Made by a program: the position numbers and the translations under genes | Shown: one piece after another, positions 16,782 to 25,573 of the stretch | How positions within the stretch are numbered: position 1 is the first letter of the stretch | How the letters are laid out: every line of letters begins with the position of its first letter | Origin: Lysobacter niastensis | Lineage (GTDB): Bacteria; Pseudomonadota; Gammaproteobacteria; Xanthomonadales; Xanthomonadaceae | Length of the DNA: 64,000 bases | Reading direction: 5' to 3' | NCBI RefSeq assembly: GCF_015453285.1 | Contig: NZ_JADLZT010000007.1 | Location: forward strand, 1-64,000 | The notes under the pieces: generated by a model | What the model was told of the DNA's origin: nothing | The model's input: the letters and a program-made list of their open reading frames with translations, nothing else | Database searches by the model: none

Positions 16782-16821
16782 AAAAAAGGATACCCCGCCG
16801 GGGGTCGTCGACGGGGTATCC
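16782..16821 (-). terminator. intrinsic terminator upstream of the response regulator
   Basis: GGATACCCC pairs with GGGGTATCC; on the minus strand the stem is followed by CCTTTTTTG. It ends the small Lys/Ala-rich protein gene at 16854-17054, whose transcription runs toward the two-component system. Confidence 0.85.
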
Positions 16822-16853
16822 ACCCGCTCCTCAAGCGGGCCCGGGGGAGCGGA

Positions 16854-17054
16854 TCACTTCTTGATTTCGTTGTTCATGGCCTTGCTGTCGGCCTTCTTGG
16901 CTTCCGCCTTCTTGGTCTTGGCTTCGTGCTTGTGCTTGGCGACCGTGGTCTTGGCGGGAGCCTGCTCAGCCGGCGCGGCAGCGGGCGGTGCGGCCAGCGC
17001 CGAACCGGCCAGGGCCGTCAGGGCAACGGCGAACAGGGACTTGCGGACGTTCAT
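16854..17054 (-). CDS. small secreted Ala/Lys-rich protein
   Basis: A 66-residue protein beginning with a clear signal peptide (MNVRKSLFAVALTALAGSALA, cleavage after ALA). The mature ~45 residues start with an Ala/Pro stretch and continue with Lys/Ala/His repeats (KHKHEAKTKKAEAKKADSK), making it strongly basic and probably disordered in the periplasm. A good GGAG ribosome-binding site precedes the ATG. Similar short proteins are common in xanthomonads without known function. The His-Lys cluster might bind metal or acidic surface polymers, but this is speculative. Confidence 0.75.
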   Translation of the reverse strand: MNVRKSLFAVALTALAGSALAAPPAAAPAEQAPAKTTVAKHKHEAKTKKAEAKKADSKAMNNEIKK

Positions 17055-17185
17055 GGTGGGCTCCTGGTGACGAGGGAACTTCGATTGCCGGTGGGGAGCA
17101 TCCCCATCGCCAGGACAGATTGGGCTCCCGCGCCTCACCAGGGTCTTTCCTGCGCATGAACGATCCGTAATGTTTCGCGGCCCAC

Positions 17186-17213
17186 GAAAAAGGGCTGCCC
17201 GCGGGCAGCCCTT
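17186..17213 (-). terminator. intrinsic terminator after the zinc-ribbon DUF4145-like gene
   Basis: AAGGGCTGCCC and GGGCAGCCCTT form a long perfect stem with a 2-base loop; the minus strand continues with TTTTTCG. It terminates transcription of 17240-17944. Confidence 0.88.
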
Positions 17214-17239
17214 CTGGTCGATGCGTCGTTCGCCGGGAC

Positions 17240-17944
17240 TCAGGCCACGCCCGAGCCTCCGCGGCGAAGCGGCACCGGCGCGGTGGCGATGCGGGCCTTG
17301 AGATCGGCCATCGTGCCGGGCAGCACCACCAGGTAGGTGATCAGCTGCTCCGCGAGCTCCAGCATCAGCTCGGCGGTGACCTTGTCGATCGCCGCCTCGT
17401 CCTCGAACTGCCGCCCGAACGTGCCGCCCGGCGACAACAGCTGCGCGAGGTCCTGCAACGGCTTGGCGAGGTCGACGTCCTGGCCCAATGCCTCGAGCCG
17501 GCGCGGCAGCGGCATGTCGCGCTTGTCGTCGCCGAGCATGCGGTTGGCCAGTCCCGCGATCACGTGGCGTACCGTCAGTGCGGCGGCGCCCCACTCGGCC
17601 CGGTTGTAGAGCTTCAGCGCCGAGTCGTAGCTGCGCGCCAGCGGCGCGGACAGCGGCGACAGGTATTCGATCCCGGGCATCGCCTCGCGACCGCCCGATT
17701 TCGGGTAGCAGTACAGCCCGCCTTCCTTGCGGGTGCCGTCGGCCTGCAGCAGTTGCATGAACAACACATCGCCTTCGCAGCGTGCGCAGGTCAGCTCGCT
17801 GGCGGCGACCTGGCGCCCGTGCTCCTGCCAGGTGCCGGTCTCGAACACCGCCTCCTTCAGGCAGTACGGACACACCATTTCCACCGTGCGCGGAAAGGTG
17901 TTCGAGAAGCGCGACTGGACGTAGTCGTCGTGGACGAGTTGCAT
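17240..17944 (-). CDS. DUF4145-like protein with N-terminal zinc ribbon
   Basis: A 234-residue cytoplasmic protein. Residues 25-28 (CPYC) and 53-56 (CARC) make a zinc ribbon. The rest is helical with the DUF4145 pattern: SYDSALKLYNRAEWGAAALTVRHVIAGLANRMLGD, then RLEALGQD and a C-terminal helix. DUF4145 domains occur alone and in restriction/defence loci, and are suggested to act in nucleic-acid or regulatory contexts; no nuclease motif is visible here. It stands alone, with a terminator after it and 260 bases of apparently non-coding sequence before it (17945-18204). Confidence 0.6.
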   Translation of the reverse strand: MQLVHDDYVQSRFSNTFPRTVEMVCPYCLKEAVFETGTWQEHGRQVAASELTCARCEGDVLFMQLLQADGTRKEGGLYCYPKSGGREAMPGIEYLSPLSAPLARSYDSALKLYNRAEWGAAALTVRHVIAGLANRMLGDDKRDMPLPRRLEALGQDVDLAKPLQDLAQLLSPGGTFGRQFEDEAAIDKVTAELMLELAEQLITYLVVLPGTMADLKARIATAPVPLRRGGSGVA

Positions 17945-18204
17945 CGCCGTTTCCTCCCCAAAGAGCTGGTTACTGCATTCCCACCTTGGATCCCACGTGA
18001 CCAGTGGAACCTCTGACTTGTGAATAAAACGTTGTGGCCCTCAAGCCCAGGACAACCAGCATCGCCGGTCGGCAAGGCGACCGTGCTGATGCACGCACGA
18101 AATCGTGACGCCCTTCACCGTTCGTCGATGATGGCGTTCGCTGGTCGGCCCTGATGGCACGCCGGTCGGCCATTCCGGCCCGGCGCGTCCGTTCGAACCA
18201 GGCC

Positions 18205-19695
18205 TCAGAGGCCCTTCGCCGCTTCCGCGACGGCGCGGAACAGCGCGCGGCCCTTGTTCATCGTTTCGTCCCATTCCTTGACCGGATCGGAGTCGTAGAC
18301 CACGCCGGCGCCGGCCTGGACGTACAGCCGGCCGTCCTGGATGACAGCAGTGCGGATGGCGATGGCGGTGTCCGCGTCCCCGTTCCAGCCCAGGTAGCCG
18401 ATGCTGCCGGCGTAGACGTTGCGGCGGATCGGTTCGAGTTCGCGGATCACTTCCAGCGCGCGGATCTTCGGTGCGCCACTGACGGTACCTGCGGGGAACG
18501 TGGCGCGCAGCACGTCGGCATAGCTCAGCCCGGGCTTCAGCGTGCCGGTGACCTCGCTGACGATGTGCATGACGTGGCTGTAGCGCTCGATGACGAACTG
18601 CTCGCCGACTTCGACCGTGCCAGGCTCGGACACGCGGCCGACGTCGTTGCGCCCGAGGTCGATCAGCATCAGGTGCTCGGCGCGCTCCTTGGGATCGGCC
18701 AGCAGTTCGGCTTCCAGCGCGGCGTCCTCTTCGGGCGTGGCGCCGCGTGGACGGGTGCCGGCGATCGGGCGCACGGTGACGTGGCCGTCCTCCAGTCGCA
18801 CCAGGATTTCCGGCGAACTGCCGACCACCTGCGTATCGCCGACGTCGAGGAAGTACATGTAGGGCGACGGATTCAACGCGCGCAATGCGCGGTAGACGTC
18901 GACCGGCCGCGCCTTGAACGGCACCGACAGGCGCTGGCTCAGCACCACCTGGAAGATGTCGCCGGCGCGGATGTAGTCCTTCGACTTCTCCACCGCAGCG
19001 ATGAAGCCCTCGCGGGTGAAGCCGGAAACGAAGTCGGTTTCGTCCAGCACGCGCCCTTCCAGCGTCTCCGGATAGCCCGGCCCGCCCTGGCGCAGGCGGT
19101 GCACCAGTTCGTCGAGGCGGCGGTTGGCGCGGGCCAGGGCGCGCGGCTCGCTCGGGTCGGCATGGACGATCAGGTACAGGCGGCCCTTGAGGTTGTCGAA
19201 CACCGCCAGCTCGTCGCTCTGCATCAGCAGGATGTCGGGCGTGCCCAGTTCGTCGGGCTTGTGCGTGCCGTCCGGCTGCGGACCGGCCAGGCGCGGCTCG
19301 ATGTACTGGATGCATTCGAAGCCGAACCAGCCGACCAGGCCACCGGTGAACCCCGGCAGGCCGGGGATCTTCGGCACGCTGTGCTCGGCGCGCAGGCGCT
19401 CGACCTCGGCGAACGGATCCTCGACCGTGCGGGTCTCGACCAGTTCGCCTTCCTCGGCAACGAACAGCGTGTGCCCGGCGAAGGCGTACACGCGCCGCGC
19501 CGGCAGGCCGATGATCGAGTAACGGCCGAAACGCTCGCCGCCTTCGACCGATTCGAACAGATAGGTGTGCGGGCCGTCGGCAAGCTTCAGGTAAACCGAC
19601 AGCGGCGTGTCGAGATCGGACAGCACCTCGCGTACGACGGGAATGCGGGTGTGGCCGTCAGCGGCCTGCTGCTGGAACTGTTCGGGAGAGGTCAC
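18205..19695 (-). CDS. trpE: anthranilate synthase component I
   Basis: A 496-residue chorismate-utilising enzyme making anthranilate with TrpG. Landmarks: the N-terminal feedback domain with [17 protein letters not shown] (Trp-binding LxExxx..S region), and the catalytic domain with [52 protein letters not shown] and [22 protein letters not shown] at 19695 is chosen as start: AAGGA lies 8 bases upstream, and the protein then begins [13 protein letters not shown] as in relatives. An upstream in-frame ATG at 19773 would run through the leader region and lacks family support. The ribosome-binding site is part of the conserved leader pairing described separately. Confidence 0.96.
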   Translation of the reverse strand: MTSPEQFQQQAADGHTRIPVVREVLSDLDTPLSVYLKLADGPHTYLFESVEGGERFGRYSIIGLPARRVYAFAGHTLFVAEEGELVETRTVEDPFAEVERLRAEHSVPKIPGLPGFTGGLVGWFGFECIQYIEPRLAGPQPDGTHKPDELGTPDILLMQSDELAVFDNLKGRLYLIVHADPSEPRALARANRRLDELVHRLRQGGPGYPETLEGRVLDETDFVSGFTREGFIAAVEKSKDYIRAGDIFQVVLSQRLSVPFKARPVDVYRALRALNPSPYMYFLDVGDTQVVGSSPEILVRLEDGHVTVRPIAGTRPRGATPEEDAALEAELLADPKERAEHLMLIDLGRNDVGRVSEPGTVEVGEQFVIERYSHVMHIVSEVTGTLKPGLSYADVLRATFPAGTVSGAPKIRALEVIRELEPIRRNVYAGSIGYLGWNGDADTAIAIRTAVIQDGRLYVQAGAGVVYDSDPVKEWDETMNKGRALFRAVAEAAKGL

Positions 19696-19801
19696 GCAAA
19701 GATTCCTTGGAAGACGGATGGGAACGGACGATGGCGGCCGAGGGTCGCCATCGCCGGTTCGTGCCAGCAGCAAGGAAGCGCGGATGTGCGGGGCGTGTCA
19801 T
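19658..19801 (-). CDS. putative trp leader peptide overlapping the trpE start
   Basis: A 47-codon frame starts [20 protein letters not shown], contains one Trp (residue 18), continues through the trpE ribosome-binding site with SSKESLR, and stops 35 bases inside trpE in another frame. It is clearly related to the three-Trp leader before trpGDC (shared RW-P-AA-VR and SSKESLR, identical start context CGCTAAAGTAGG). The ATG is 6 bases after TAAAGT, with TTCGCC 17 bases before that, a weak promoter match. With a single Trp codon its sensitivity to tryptophan may be lower. Confidence 0.6.
   Translation of the reverse strand: MTRPAHPRFLAAGTNRRWRPSAAIVRSHPSSKESLRDLSRTVPAAGR
19703..19777 (-). promoter_or_regulatory. 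trpE leader RNA fold sequestering the Shine-Dalgarno
   Basis: TTCCTTG (19771-19777) is exactly complementary to CAAGGAA (19703-19709), which includes the trpE Shine-Dalgarno AAGGA. Nested inside is a perfect 8-base-pair hairpin CGATGGCG/CGCCATCG (19729-19753, 9-base loop) whose left arm carries the only Trp codon. Folding both stems would hide the trpE ribosome-binding site. The same arrangement is conserved upstream of trpG. Confidence 0.6.
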
Positions 19802-19990
19802 GGGCCTACTTTAGCGGCTGCCGCGCAGCGGGCGAAGCCAGGCGTCACACGGGCGTCATGATCGGTCCGGATCATGGAAGGCCATTGCAGGGACGATTGG
19901 CGGAGGCGGGATTGCCTCCAATATTCCGCGGCAAGCCAGCGATGGCTTGCCGCTTCGCTTTCCGGCCGCAGCCTCCAGCCGGTGGCGCCG

Positions 19991-20464
19991 TTAGCGCAGA
20001 TCGGTATCCGCCAACACCACGCCATCCTCGTCGGCGCACAGCCAGTCTCCGGGGCGGATGCGCACGCCCCCGAACTCGACATCGACGTCGCGCTCGCCCA
20101 GGCCGAGCTTGTCGGTCTTGCGCGGGCATGTGCCCAGCGCCTTGACGCCGAAGTCGAGCGCGCCGATCGCGCCGCAGTCGCGGATCGCGCCGAACACCAC
20201 CACGCCGCACCAGCCGTTCTCCACGGCCTGCGCGGCGAGCATGTCGCCGAGCATCGCGCGCCGCATCGAGCCGCCGCCGTCGATCACCAGCACGCGGCCC
20301 TGGCCGGGTTCGGCCACCGCTTCGCGCACCAGCGAGTTGTCCTCGAACGCGCGGATCGTGCTGACCATGCCGTTGAACGCCAGGCGCCCGCCGAAGTCGA
20401 CCAGCGGCAGGTCGAGCACACGGACCTGTGCATCATGCAGATCGCACAGGTCGCAGGTCCTCAT
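19991..20464 (-). CDS. rraA: RraA-family protein (RNase E regulator / 4-hydroxy-4-methyl-2-oxoglutarate aldolase fold)
   Basis: A 157-residue protein matching RraA, which in E. coli binds RNase E and inhibits mRNA decay; homologues with a metal site are HMG aldolases. Visible: [16 protein letters not shown], the [15 protein letters not shown] segment, the glycine-rich [18 protein letters not shown], and [15 protein letters not shown] followed by a short [12 protein letters not shown]. The start is ATG at 20464, overlapping the rpe stop by 4 bases. A longer frame runs back through rpe but is not coding there. Last gene of a J-domain protein-rpe-rraA operon. Confidence 0.92.
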   Translation of the reverse strand: MRTCDLCDLHDAQVRVLDLPLVDFGGRLAFNGMVSTIRAFEDNSLVREAVAEPGQGRVLVIDGGGSMRRAMLGDMLAAQAVENGWCGVVVFGAIRDCGAIGALDFGVKALGTCPRKTDKLGLGERDVDVEFGGVRIRPGDWLCADEDGVVLADTDLR

Positions 20465-21144
20465 CCCCGCACCGCGCTCACGGCCGCCTTCATGCTGCCG
20501 ATGACTTCGGCGTAGTCGGAGGCGTTGAAGATCGCCGAACCGGCGACGAAGGTGTCGGCGCCCGCGGCGGCGATCTCGGCGATGTTGTCGGCCTTGACGC
20601 CGCCGTCGATCTCCAGCCGGATCGGCTTGCCGCTGCGGTCGATCATCTGGCGCACGCGGCGCAGCTTCTCCAGCGTCGACGGGATGAAACTCTGCCCGCC
20701 GAAGCCGGGGTTGACCGACATCAGCAGCACCATGTCGAGGTCTTCCAGCACCCAGTCCAGCACCTCGATCGGCGTGGCGGGGTTGAGCACGAGACCGGCC
20801 TGGCAGCCATGCGACTTGATCAGCTGCACGGTGCGGTGCACATGGGCGCTGGCCTCGGGATGGAAGCTGATCAGGCTGGCGCCGGCCTTGGCGAAGTCGG
20901 GAACGATGCGGTCGACCGGCTCGACCATCAGGTGCACGTCGATCGGCGCGGTGACGCCGTGCTTGCGCAGCGCCTCGCAGACCATCGGACCGATGGTCAG
21001 GTTGGGCACGTAGTGGTTGTCCATGACGTCGAAGTGCACCCAGTCGGCACCGGCCTTGAGGACGTTGTCGACCTCCTCGCCGAGACGGGCGAAGTTGGCT
21101 GAGAGGATGGACGGGGCGATGACGGTCGATTGCATGGGGCTCAC
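20461..21144 (-). CDS. rpe: ribulose-phosphate 3-epimerase
   Basis: A 227-residue TIM-barrel enzyme interconverting D-ribulose 5-phosphate and D-xylulose 5-phosphate in the pentose phosphate pathway. Motifs: [16 protein letters not shown], the metal-binding [50 protein letters not shown] and [10 protein letters not shown]. Start and stop overlap neighbours by 4 bases each (J-domain gene upstream, rraA downstream), so three-gene coupling is clear. Proximity to trpE is common in this family of bacteria. Confidence 0.97.
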   Translation of the reverse strand: MSPMQSTVIAPSILSANFARLGEEVDNVLKAGADWVHFDVMDNHYVPNLTIGPMVCEALRKHGVTAPIDVHLMVEPVDRIVPDFAKAGASLISFHPEASAHVHRTVQLIKSHGCQAGLVLNPATPIEVLDWVLEDLDMVLLMSVNPGFGGQSFIPSTLEKLRRVRQMIDRSGKPIRLEIDGGVKADNIAEIAAAGADTFVAGSAIFNASDYAEVIGSMKAAVSAVRG

Positions 21145-21473
21145 TTGTTGCGCAGGGCTTTGATGCGGTCGTAGGCCTGGTTGATCTCGCGCGCCTTGGC
21201 CTCGGCACGCTGGCGCAGCTCGGCGGCCGCGCCGGCCATCTTGTCGGGGTGGTACTGCGAGATCAGCCGGCGGTAGGCCTGGTCGACCTCGGCATCGGTG
21301 GCGTCGGAGGTCAGGCCCAGCGTCGCGTACGGGTTGTCGCGCCGCAGCTTGAACCAGTCGATGTCGAAAGCATGGCCGATCAGCAGCCCGACCAGGGCGC
21401 CGAACAGCGGGTTACCCCGCATCAGCGCCGCACCCGCGAAGAATCCGAGCAGCTTGCCGTACCAGCGTTTCAT
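21141..21473 (-). CDS. membrane-anchored J-domain protein (short DjlA-like)
   Basis: A 110-residue protein with an N-terminal hydrophobic, Gly-rich segment ([32 protein letters not shown]), resembling the membrane anchor of DjlA, followed by a J domain (residues ~48-108) with the diagnostic HPDK in [12 protein letters not shown]. The central TerB-like domain of DjlA is absent, so it is a minimal form. The expected role is to recruit and stimulate DnaK at the inner membrane. First gene of the J-rpe-rraA operon. Confidence 0.87.
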   Translation of the reverse strand: MKRWYGKLLGFFAGAALMRGNPLFGALVGLLIGHAFDIDWFKLRRDNPYATLGLTSDATDAEVDQAYRRLISQYHPDKMAGAAAELRQRAEAKAREINQAYDRIKALRNK

Positions 21474-21660
21474 CGTCCTCCCACTTCCCAGCGGCCACGT
21501 TCACGGTTCAGGCGACAGTTTACCTGCACGTCGCGTCCGGCCGGCGTACACTGGCCGGCCCTGTCGCGGAGACGCGCCAGCCAGGCGCGCCACGGCGGCG
21601 AGCGCGCCAATGCAGGCGCGCCAGACGGGGAGTTTCCGTGCACACCTCGAGGGTTCTGCG

Positions 21661-22581
21661 TTGTCCACGACACTGCTTCAGTCCGACCTGCCCGGCCTGT
21701 CCCTGCGCCATCGCGGCAAGGTCCGCGACGTCTTCGACCTGCCCGCCGACCGCCTGCCCGCGGGTGCCGGCGACTGCCTGCTGATGGTGGCCACCGATCG
21801 CCTCTCCGCGTTCGACGTGGTCCTGCCCGACCCCATCCCGGGCAAGGGCGAGATGCTGTGCCAGATCAGCAATTTCTGGTTCGGCAAGACCGAACACATC
21901 GTACGCAACCACCTCACCGGCATCGATGTCGCCTCGGTATTGCCGGATGGCGTCGACACCGCCCTGTACGCCAAGCGCGCGGTCGTGACCAAGCGCCTGA
22001 AGCCGGTGCCGATCGAATGCATCGCCCGCGGCTACGTCATCGGCAGCGGCTGGAAGGATTACCAGCGCACCGGCCGGGTCAGCGGCATCGCCCTGCCCGA
22101 CGGCCTGCGCCAGGCCGAGCAGCTGCCGGAACCGATCTTCACGCCCTCGACCAAGGCCGCCGTCGGCGACCACGACGAGAACATCGACTTCGACACCGCC
22201 GTGCGCACTGTCGGCGCCGACCTCGCCGAGCAGGTGCGCGACGCCACGCTGCGCCTGTACAAGTTCGCCCGCGACTACGCGGCCGAGCGCGGCATCATCC
22301 TGGCCGACACCAAGTTCGAGTTCGGCCTGGACGCCGACGGCCGCCTGTACGTGATGGACGAGATGCTGACGCCGGACTCCTCGCGTTACTGGCCGGCCGA
22401 CCAGTACGAAGCCGGCACCAGCCCGCCGAGCTACGACAAGCAGTTCGTGCGCGACTACCTGGAGACGCTGGACTGGGACAAGACCCCACCCGGCCCGAAG
22501 CTGCCCGCCGACGTGATCGCGCGCACCCGCGCCAAGTACGCCGAGGCGCTGCAGAAGCTGGCGGGGATTTCGGTCGACTGA
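21661..22581 (+). CDS. purC: phosphoribosylaminoimidazole-succinocarboxamide synthase
   Basis: A 306-residue SAICAR synthetase of purine synthesis, joining CAIR and aspartate with ATP. Motifs: [11 protein letters not shown] at the N-terminus, [55 protein letters not shown], and [11 protein letters not shown] with [15 protein letters not shown]. The start is TTG at 21661: GAGGG lies 7 bases upstream, and [12 protein letters not shown] then matches the xanthomonad PurC N-terminus. No in-frame ATG exists nearby; a GTG 22 bases upstream is out of frame. Confidence 0.95.
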   Translation: MSTTLLQSDLPGLSLRHRGKVRDVFDLPADRLPAGAGDCLLMVATDRLSAFDVVLPDPIPGKGEMLCQISNFWFGKTEHIVRNHLTGIDVASVLPDGVDTALYAKRAVVTKRLKPVPIECIARGYVIGSGWKDYQRTGRVSGIALPDGLRQAEQLPEPIFTPSTKAAVGDHDENIDFDTAVRTVGADLAEQVRDATLRLYKFARDYAAERGIILADTKFEFGLDADGRLYVMDEMLTPDSSRYWPADQYEAGTSPPSYDKQFVRDYLETLDWDKTPPGPKLPADVIARTRAKYAEALQKLAGISVD

Positions 22582-22699
22582 CCGTTCTTTCGCGCGGCGC
22601 GGCAAGGACCGCGTCGCGTGCATATTGCGCACAACTCCGCAGGTGCATGCCACCCACCCGCCTGCGCCATGATGTGCTCCCCTCACGGAAGGAGCCTTC

Positions 22700-23035
22700 A
22701 TGAAACCCGGCTACCTCTACCTCGCCATCGCGATCGCCGCTGAGGTGATCGCCACCAGCGCGCTGAAGGCCTCGGAAGGTTTCACCAGGACCGGGCCGTC
22801 GCTGGTCGTCGCGATCGGCTACGGCGTGGCGTTCTACTTCCTGTCGCTGGTGCTCAAGTCCGTCCCGGTCGGCGTGGCCTACGCGATCTGGTCGGGCGTG
22901 GGCATCGTGCTGATCGCGCTGATCGGCTGGTGGTTCCTGAAGCAGCCGCTGGATGCGGCGGCGATGGTCGGCATCGGCCTGATCGTCGCCGGCGTGCTGG
23001 TGATCCAGCTGTTCTCGAAGACCTCGGCGCATTGA
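22700..23035 (+). CDS. small multidrug resistance (SMR) family transporter, EmrE-like
   Basis: A 111-residue, four-transmembrane-helix protein of the SMR family that functions as an antiparallel dimer exchanging protons for cationic drugs or guanidinium. The essential membrane Glu is E15 in [15 protein letters not shown]; later signatures are [19 protein letters not shown] and the final [14 protein letters not shown]. The pattern fits EmrE/QacE rather than SugE-type guanidinium exporters. A good GGAGCC ribosome-binding site precedes it. I see no guanidine riboswitch in the 118 bases upstream. Confidence 0.93.
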   Translation: MKPGYLYLAIAIAAEVIATSALKASEGFTRTGPSLVVAIGYGVAFYFLSLVLKSVPVGVAYAIWSGVGIVLIALIGWWFLKQPLDAAAMVGIGLIVAGVLVIQLFSKTSAH

Positions 23036-23062
23036 GCGCATCACGCCGGGACGCCCCCGGCC

Positions 23063-23174
23063 CCCGTTCGTCCTGAGCGTAGGCGCGCAGCGCCGGAGTC
23101 GAAGGATGAGCGGGTGGAACTCCAGTCACGCCCTTCGACTCCGCGCCTGCGGCGCTACGCTCAGGACGAACGGG
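23063..23174. repeat. long imperfect inverted repeat between EmrE-like and Mpo1-like genes
   Basis: Arms beginning CCCGTTCGTCCTGAGCGTAG and ending CTACGCTCAGGACGAACGGG surround inner arms GGAGTCGAAGG/CCTTCGACTCC and GC-rich segments, with a ~26-base centre. The whole could fold into a ~40-base-pair imperfect hairpin. It has the look of a dispersed intergenic palindromic element (REP/BIME or MITE-like) reported in xanthomonads and relatives. Only one full copy is seen in this window. Confidence 0.8.
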
Positions 23175-23269
23175 ACCAGACGCGAAGGTTGGTTCGCAAC
23201 AGCGCTACCAGCCAGCTCGAACAGCGATAAAGTAGGCGCAAGCCAGCATTCCGCTTACCGGAGCCCGCC

Positions 23270-23764
23270 ATGAATACCGTCGCCGATTCGCCGCAGCGTC
23301 CGATCGACCGCTGGTTCGCCCACTACTCCGGCGACCACCGCAATGCCACCAACCAGCTGATCCATGTGATCTGCGTGCCAGCGATCCTGTGGAGCGTGAT
23401 CGCGCTGCTGTGGTGCATCCCGGCGCCGGGCACGATGTTCCGGCCGGGCTTCTGGGCCGGCCTGGCGATGCTGGCATCGGCGCTGTTCTACTACCGCGCC
23501 TCGCGCGCGCTCGGACTGGGCATGGTCGTCCTGTTCGTGCTGATGGGATTCTCGGTGCGCTGGCTGCACGACCACTACGGCACCAGCGTGACACTGTGGT
23601 CCGGCATCGCCGTGTTCGTCGTGGCGTGGATCGGCCAGTTCGTCGGCCACAGCAAGATGTTCGAAGGCAAGCGGCCGAGCTTCTTCACCGACCTCACCTA
23701 CCTGCTGATCGGCCCCGTCTGGGTGCTGGCCAAGCTGTACCGCAAGTTCGGCTGGTCGTACTGA
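23270..23764 (+). CDS. Mpo1-like (DUF962) membrane protein
   Basis: A 164-residue polytopic membrane protein of the DUF962 family, to which yeast Mpo1 belongs (an iron-dependent dioxygenase removing one carbon from 2-hydroxy fatty acids). Family signatures are clear: SGDHRNATNQLIHVICVPAIL near residue 20, then WIGQFVGHSKMFEGKRPSF and TDLTYLLIGPVWV. Conserved His residues (H23, H32, and the FVGH His) would ligate iron. The bacterial function is unproven. Four to five membrane segments are predicted. Confidence 0.88.
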   Translation: MNTVADSPQRPIDRWFAHYSGDHRNATNQLIHVICVPAILWSVIALLWCIPAPGTMFRPGFWAGLAMLASALFYYRASRALGLGMVVLFVLMGFSVRWLHDHYGTSVTLWSGIAVFVVAWIGQFVGHSKMFEGKRPSFFTDLTYLLIGPVWVLAKLYRKFGWSY

Positions 23765-23807
23765 TCCCAACGCGGGCGGGCGAGGCCTGCCTGAAAAACC
23801 CAGCACC

Positions 23808-24695
23808 ATGCCCACCCGCGACCTGTTGCTCGTCCTGCTCATCGTCGTCGCGTGGGCAGGCAACTTCCTGACCTCCGCGCTCGCGATGCGCGAGATCCCG
23901 CCGTTCCTGTTCACCGCCTTGCGTTTCATCCTGCTGGCATTGCCGCTGGCGTTCGTCGTGAAGCGCCCGGCGCCCGGGCAATGGCCGCGCCTGGTGACGG
24001 TTTGCCTGTGCATCGGCGTGCTGCATTTCGGATTGAGCTTCACGGCGTTGAAGCTGGCCGGCGACCTGTCCTCGCCGGCGATCGTGATGCAGAGCTACGT
24101 GCCGATGACCGCGCTGCTCGCCTGGTGGGTATTGGGCGAACGTTTCGGCTGGCGCACCGGCGTGGCCATCGGCCTGAGCTTCGCAGGCGTGCTGGTGCTC
24201 GGCTTCGACCCGCTGGTGCTCGACCGGCCGCTGGCGCTGGTGCTGATGCTGATCTCGGCCGCGTTTCTCGCCATCGCCACGGTGCTGATGAAAGGCCTGC
24301 GCGGCCTCGACGCCTTCAGCCAGCAGGGCTGGACGGCGTTGTTCAGCATCCTGCCGCTGCTCGCGATCAGTACGGTCATGGAGCCCGGCGCGATCGCGCA
24401 GCTGCCTTTGGTCAGCGCGATCGCCTGGGGTGGCGCGATCTATGCCGCGTTCGTGTCGTCGCTGCTCGGCCACGGGCTCTACTACGTGCTGATGCAACGC
24501 CACCCGGTGGCGCAGGTGACGCCGTGGCTGCTGCTTGTACCGGTGCTCGCGATCGCCCTGGGCGTCGCCTTCTGGGGTGACCGCCCCGGTCCGCGCCTGC
24601 TGCTGGGCGGTGCGATGGTGCTGGGCGGCGTGCTGGTGATCGCGCTGCGCGCACTGAGCAAGTCGCGCGCGACGCCGCCTGCAGAGGAAATCTAG
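23808..24695 (+). CDS. EamA/DMT-family transporter
   Basis: A 295-residue drug/metabolite transporter with ten predicted membrane helices in two EamA repeats. Characteristic pieces: VVAWAGNFLTSALAMREIPPFLFTALRF in helix 1-2, SYVPMTALLAWWVLGERFGW at the end of repeat one, and LLLVPVLAIALGVAFWGDRPGPRLL in repeat two. Relatives such as E. coli EamA export cysteine and O-acetylserine; the substrate here is not readable. Its stop codon overlaps that of the convergent NAD(P)-binding protein gene (24692-24695). Confidence 0.9.
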   Translation: MPTRDLLLVLLIVVAWAGNFLTSALAMREIPPFLFTALRFILLALPLAFVVKRPAPGQWPRLVTVCLCIGVLHFGLSFTALKLAGDLSSPAIVMQSYVPMTALLAWWVLGERFGWRTGVAIGLSFAGVLVLGFDPLVLDRPLALVLMLISAAFLAIATVLMKGLRGLDAFSQQGWTALFSILPLLAISTVMEPGAIAQLPLVSAIAWGGAIYAAFVSSLLGHGLYYVLMQRHPVAQVTPWLLLVPVLAIALGVAFWGDRPGPRLLLGGAMVLGGVLVIALRALSKSRATPPAEEI

Positions 24696-25573
24696 GCCGA
24701 CGCGTCCAGCGTTTCGCGCGGCTCGAACATGTCGGCGGTCGGCCGGAACATGCGTGGCGCATAGCCGAAGTCGCGCTGCGCCGGCGTGGTGTCGAACACC
24801 AGGTCGCTGCGCATGCGCCGCACCGCGGCTTCGCCCAGGCCGGTGCCGCGACCGGCAAGCTGCGCACTGAACAGAGCCAGGTTGAACAGCGGCGACGGCA
24901 GTTCGACCAGTTGCGGCGGAGGCGTCAGCGTCGACAACACGCGCGCGACCATGTCGCGATACGGGAGCCTCTCGCCACCCGGCAACGCGTACACCTGGCC
25001 GTGAGCGGCAGCGCGGTCGACACAGGCGAACGCGGCCCCGGCGAGATCGTCCACGTGTACCGGCTGGCGCAGCCCGGCCGCATTGCGCGGCAAGGGAAAG
25101 CGCCCCCATTGCCGTGCGAGCTGCGCGATGCGCGTCAGCGTCGCATCGCGTCCGGCGCCGTAGACCAGCGTGGGGCGCAGGATCGTCGCGGCAGCACCGC
25201 GCGCAGCGCCTGTACCGAACACTCCTTCCTCGCCCTCGCGCAGGCGCCTGGCGACGTCACGCTCGCCGGCATCGGCCGAGCCGCGTTTGGTATCGACGCT
25301 GGTGGAACCGAAGGCGATGACGCGACGCGCTTCGATGTCCGATTGCTCGTACCACTGCGCGAACGCATCCAGCGGCCCGCAGCTGAAGATCGCGTCGACG
25401 CGCGCGGGCAAGCCTTGCGCATGGCCCAGGTCGCCATGCAACCAGTGCAGGCCCGGCAGGTCGGACTGCGCACGACGCGACACGGCGGTGACACGCCAGC
25501 CATGGCCGCGCAACAACCCGAGCAGCGGATAACCGATCTGCCCGCTGCCGCCGAAAACCAGTGCATGCTTCAT
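24692..25573 (-). CDS. NAD-dependent epimerase/dehydratase family protein
   Basis: A 293-residue extended short-chain dehydrogenase-like protein. The N-terminal Rossmann motif GGSGQIGYPLLGLL (GxxGxxG) binds NAD(P); a substrate domain follows, with HVDDLAGA typical of the epimerase family. The catalytic YxxxK is not evident at the usual place, so it may be atypical or act as a reductase-like or binding protein. The start codon region overlaps the nhaA stop by 4 bases, so it is translated from the nhaA transcript. The substrate is unknown. Confidence 0.82.
   Translation of the reverse strand: MKHALVFGGSGQIGYPLLGLLRGHGWRVTAVSRRAQSDLPGLHWLHGDLGHAQGLPARVDAIFSCGPLDAFAQWYEQSDIEARRVIAFGSTSVDTKRGSADAGERDVARRLREGEEGVFGTGAARGAAATILRPTLVYGAGRDATLTRIAQLARQWGRFPLPRNAAGLRQPVHVDDLAGAAFACVDRAAAHGQVYALPGGERLPYRDMVARVLSTLTPPPQLVELPSPLFNLALFSAQLAGRGTGLGEAAVRRMRSDLVFDTTPAQRDFGYAPRMFRPTADMFEPRETLDASA

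Noticed and set aside
16854-17873. Long minus-strand frame of 339 codons
   Set aside because: Only its last 66 codons (the Ala/Lys-rich secreted protein) are real; the rest is a shadow of the DUF4145-like gene in another frame.
22582-22699. Guanidine or other riboswitch before the SMR transporter
   Set aside because: The region lacks the ACGR-loop hairpin pair of guanidine-II and the conserved elements of guanidine-I and -III.
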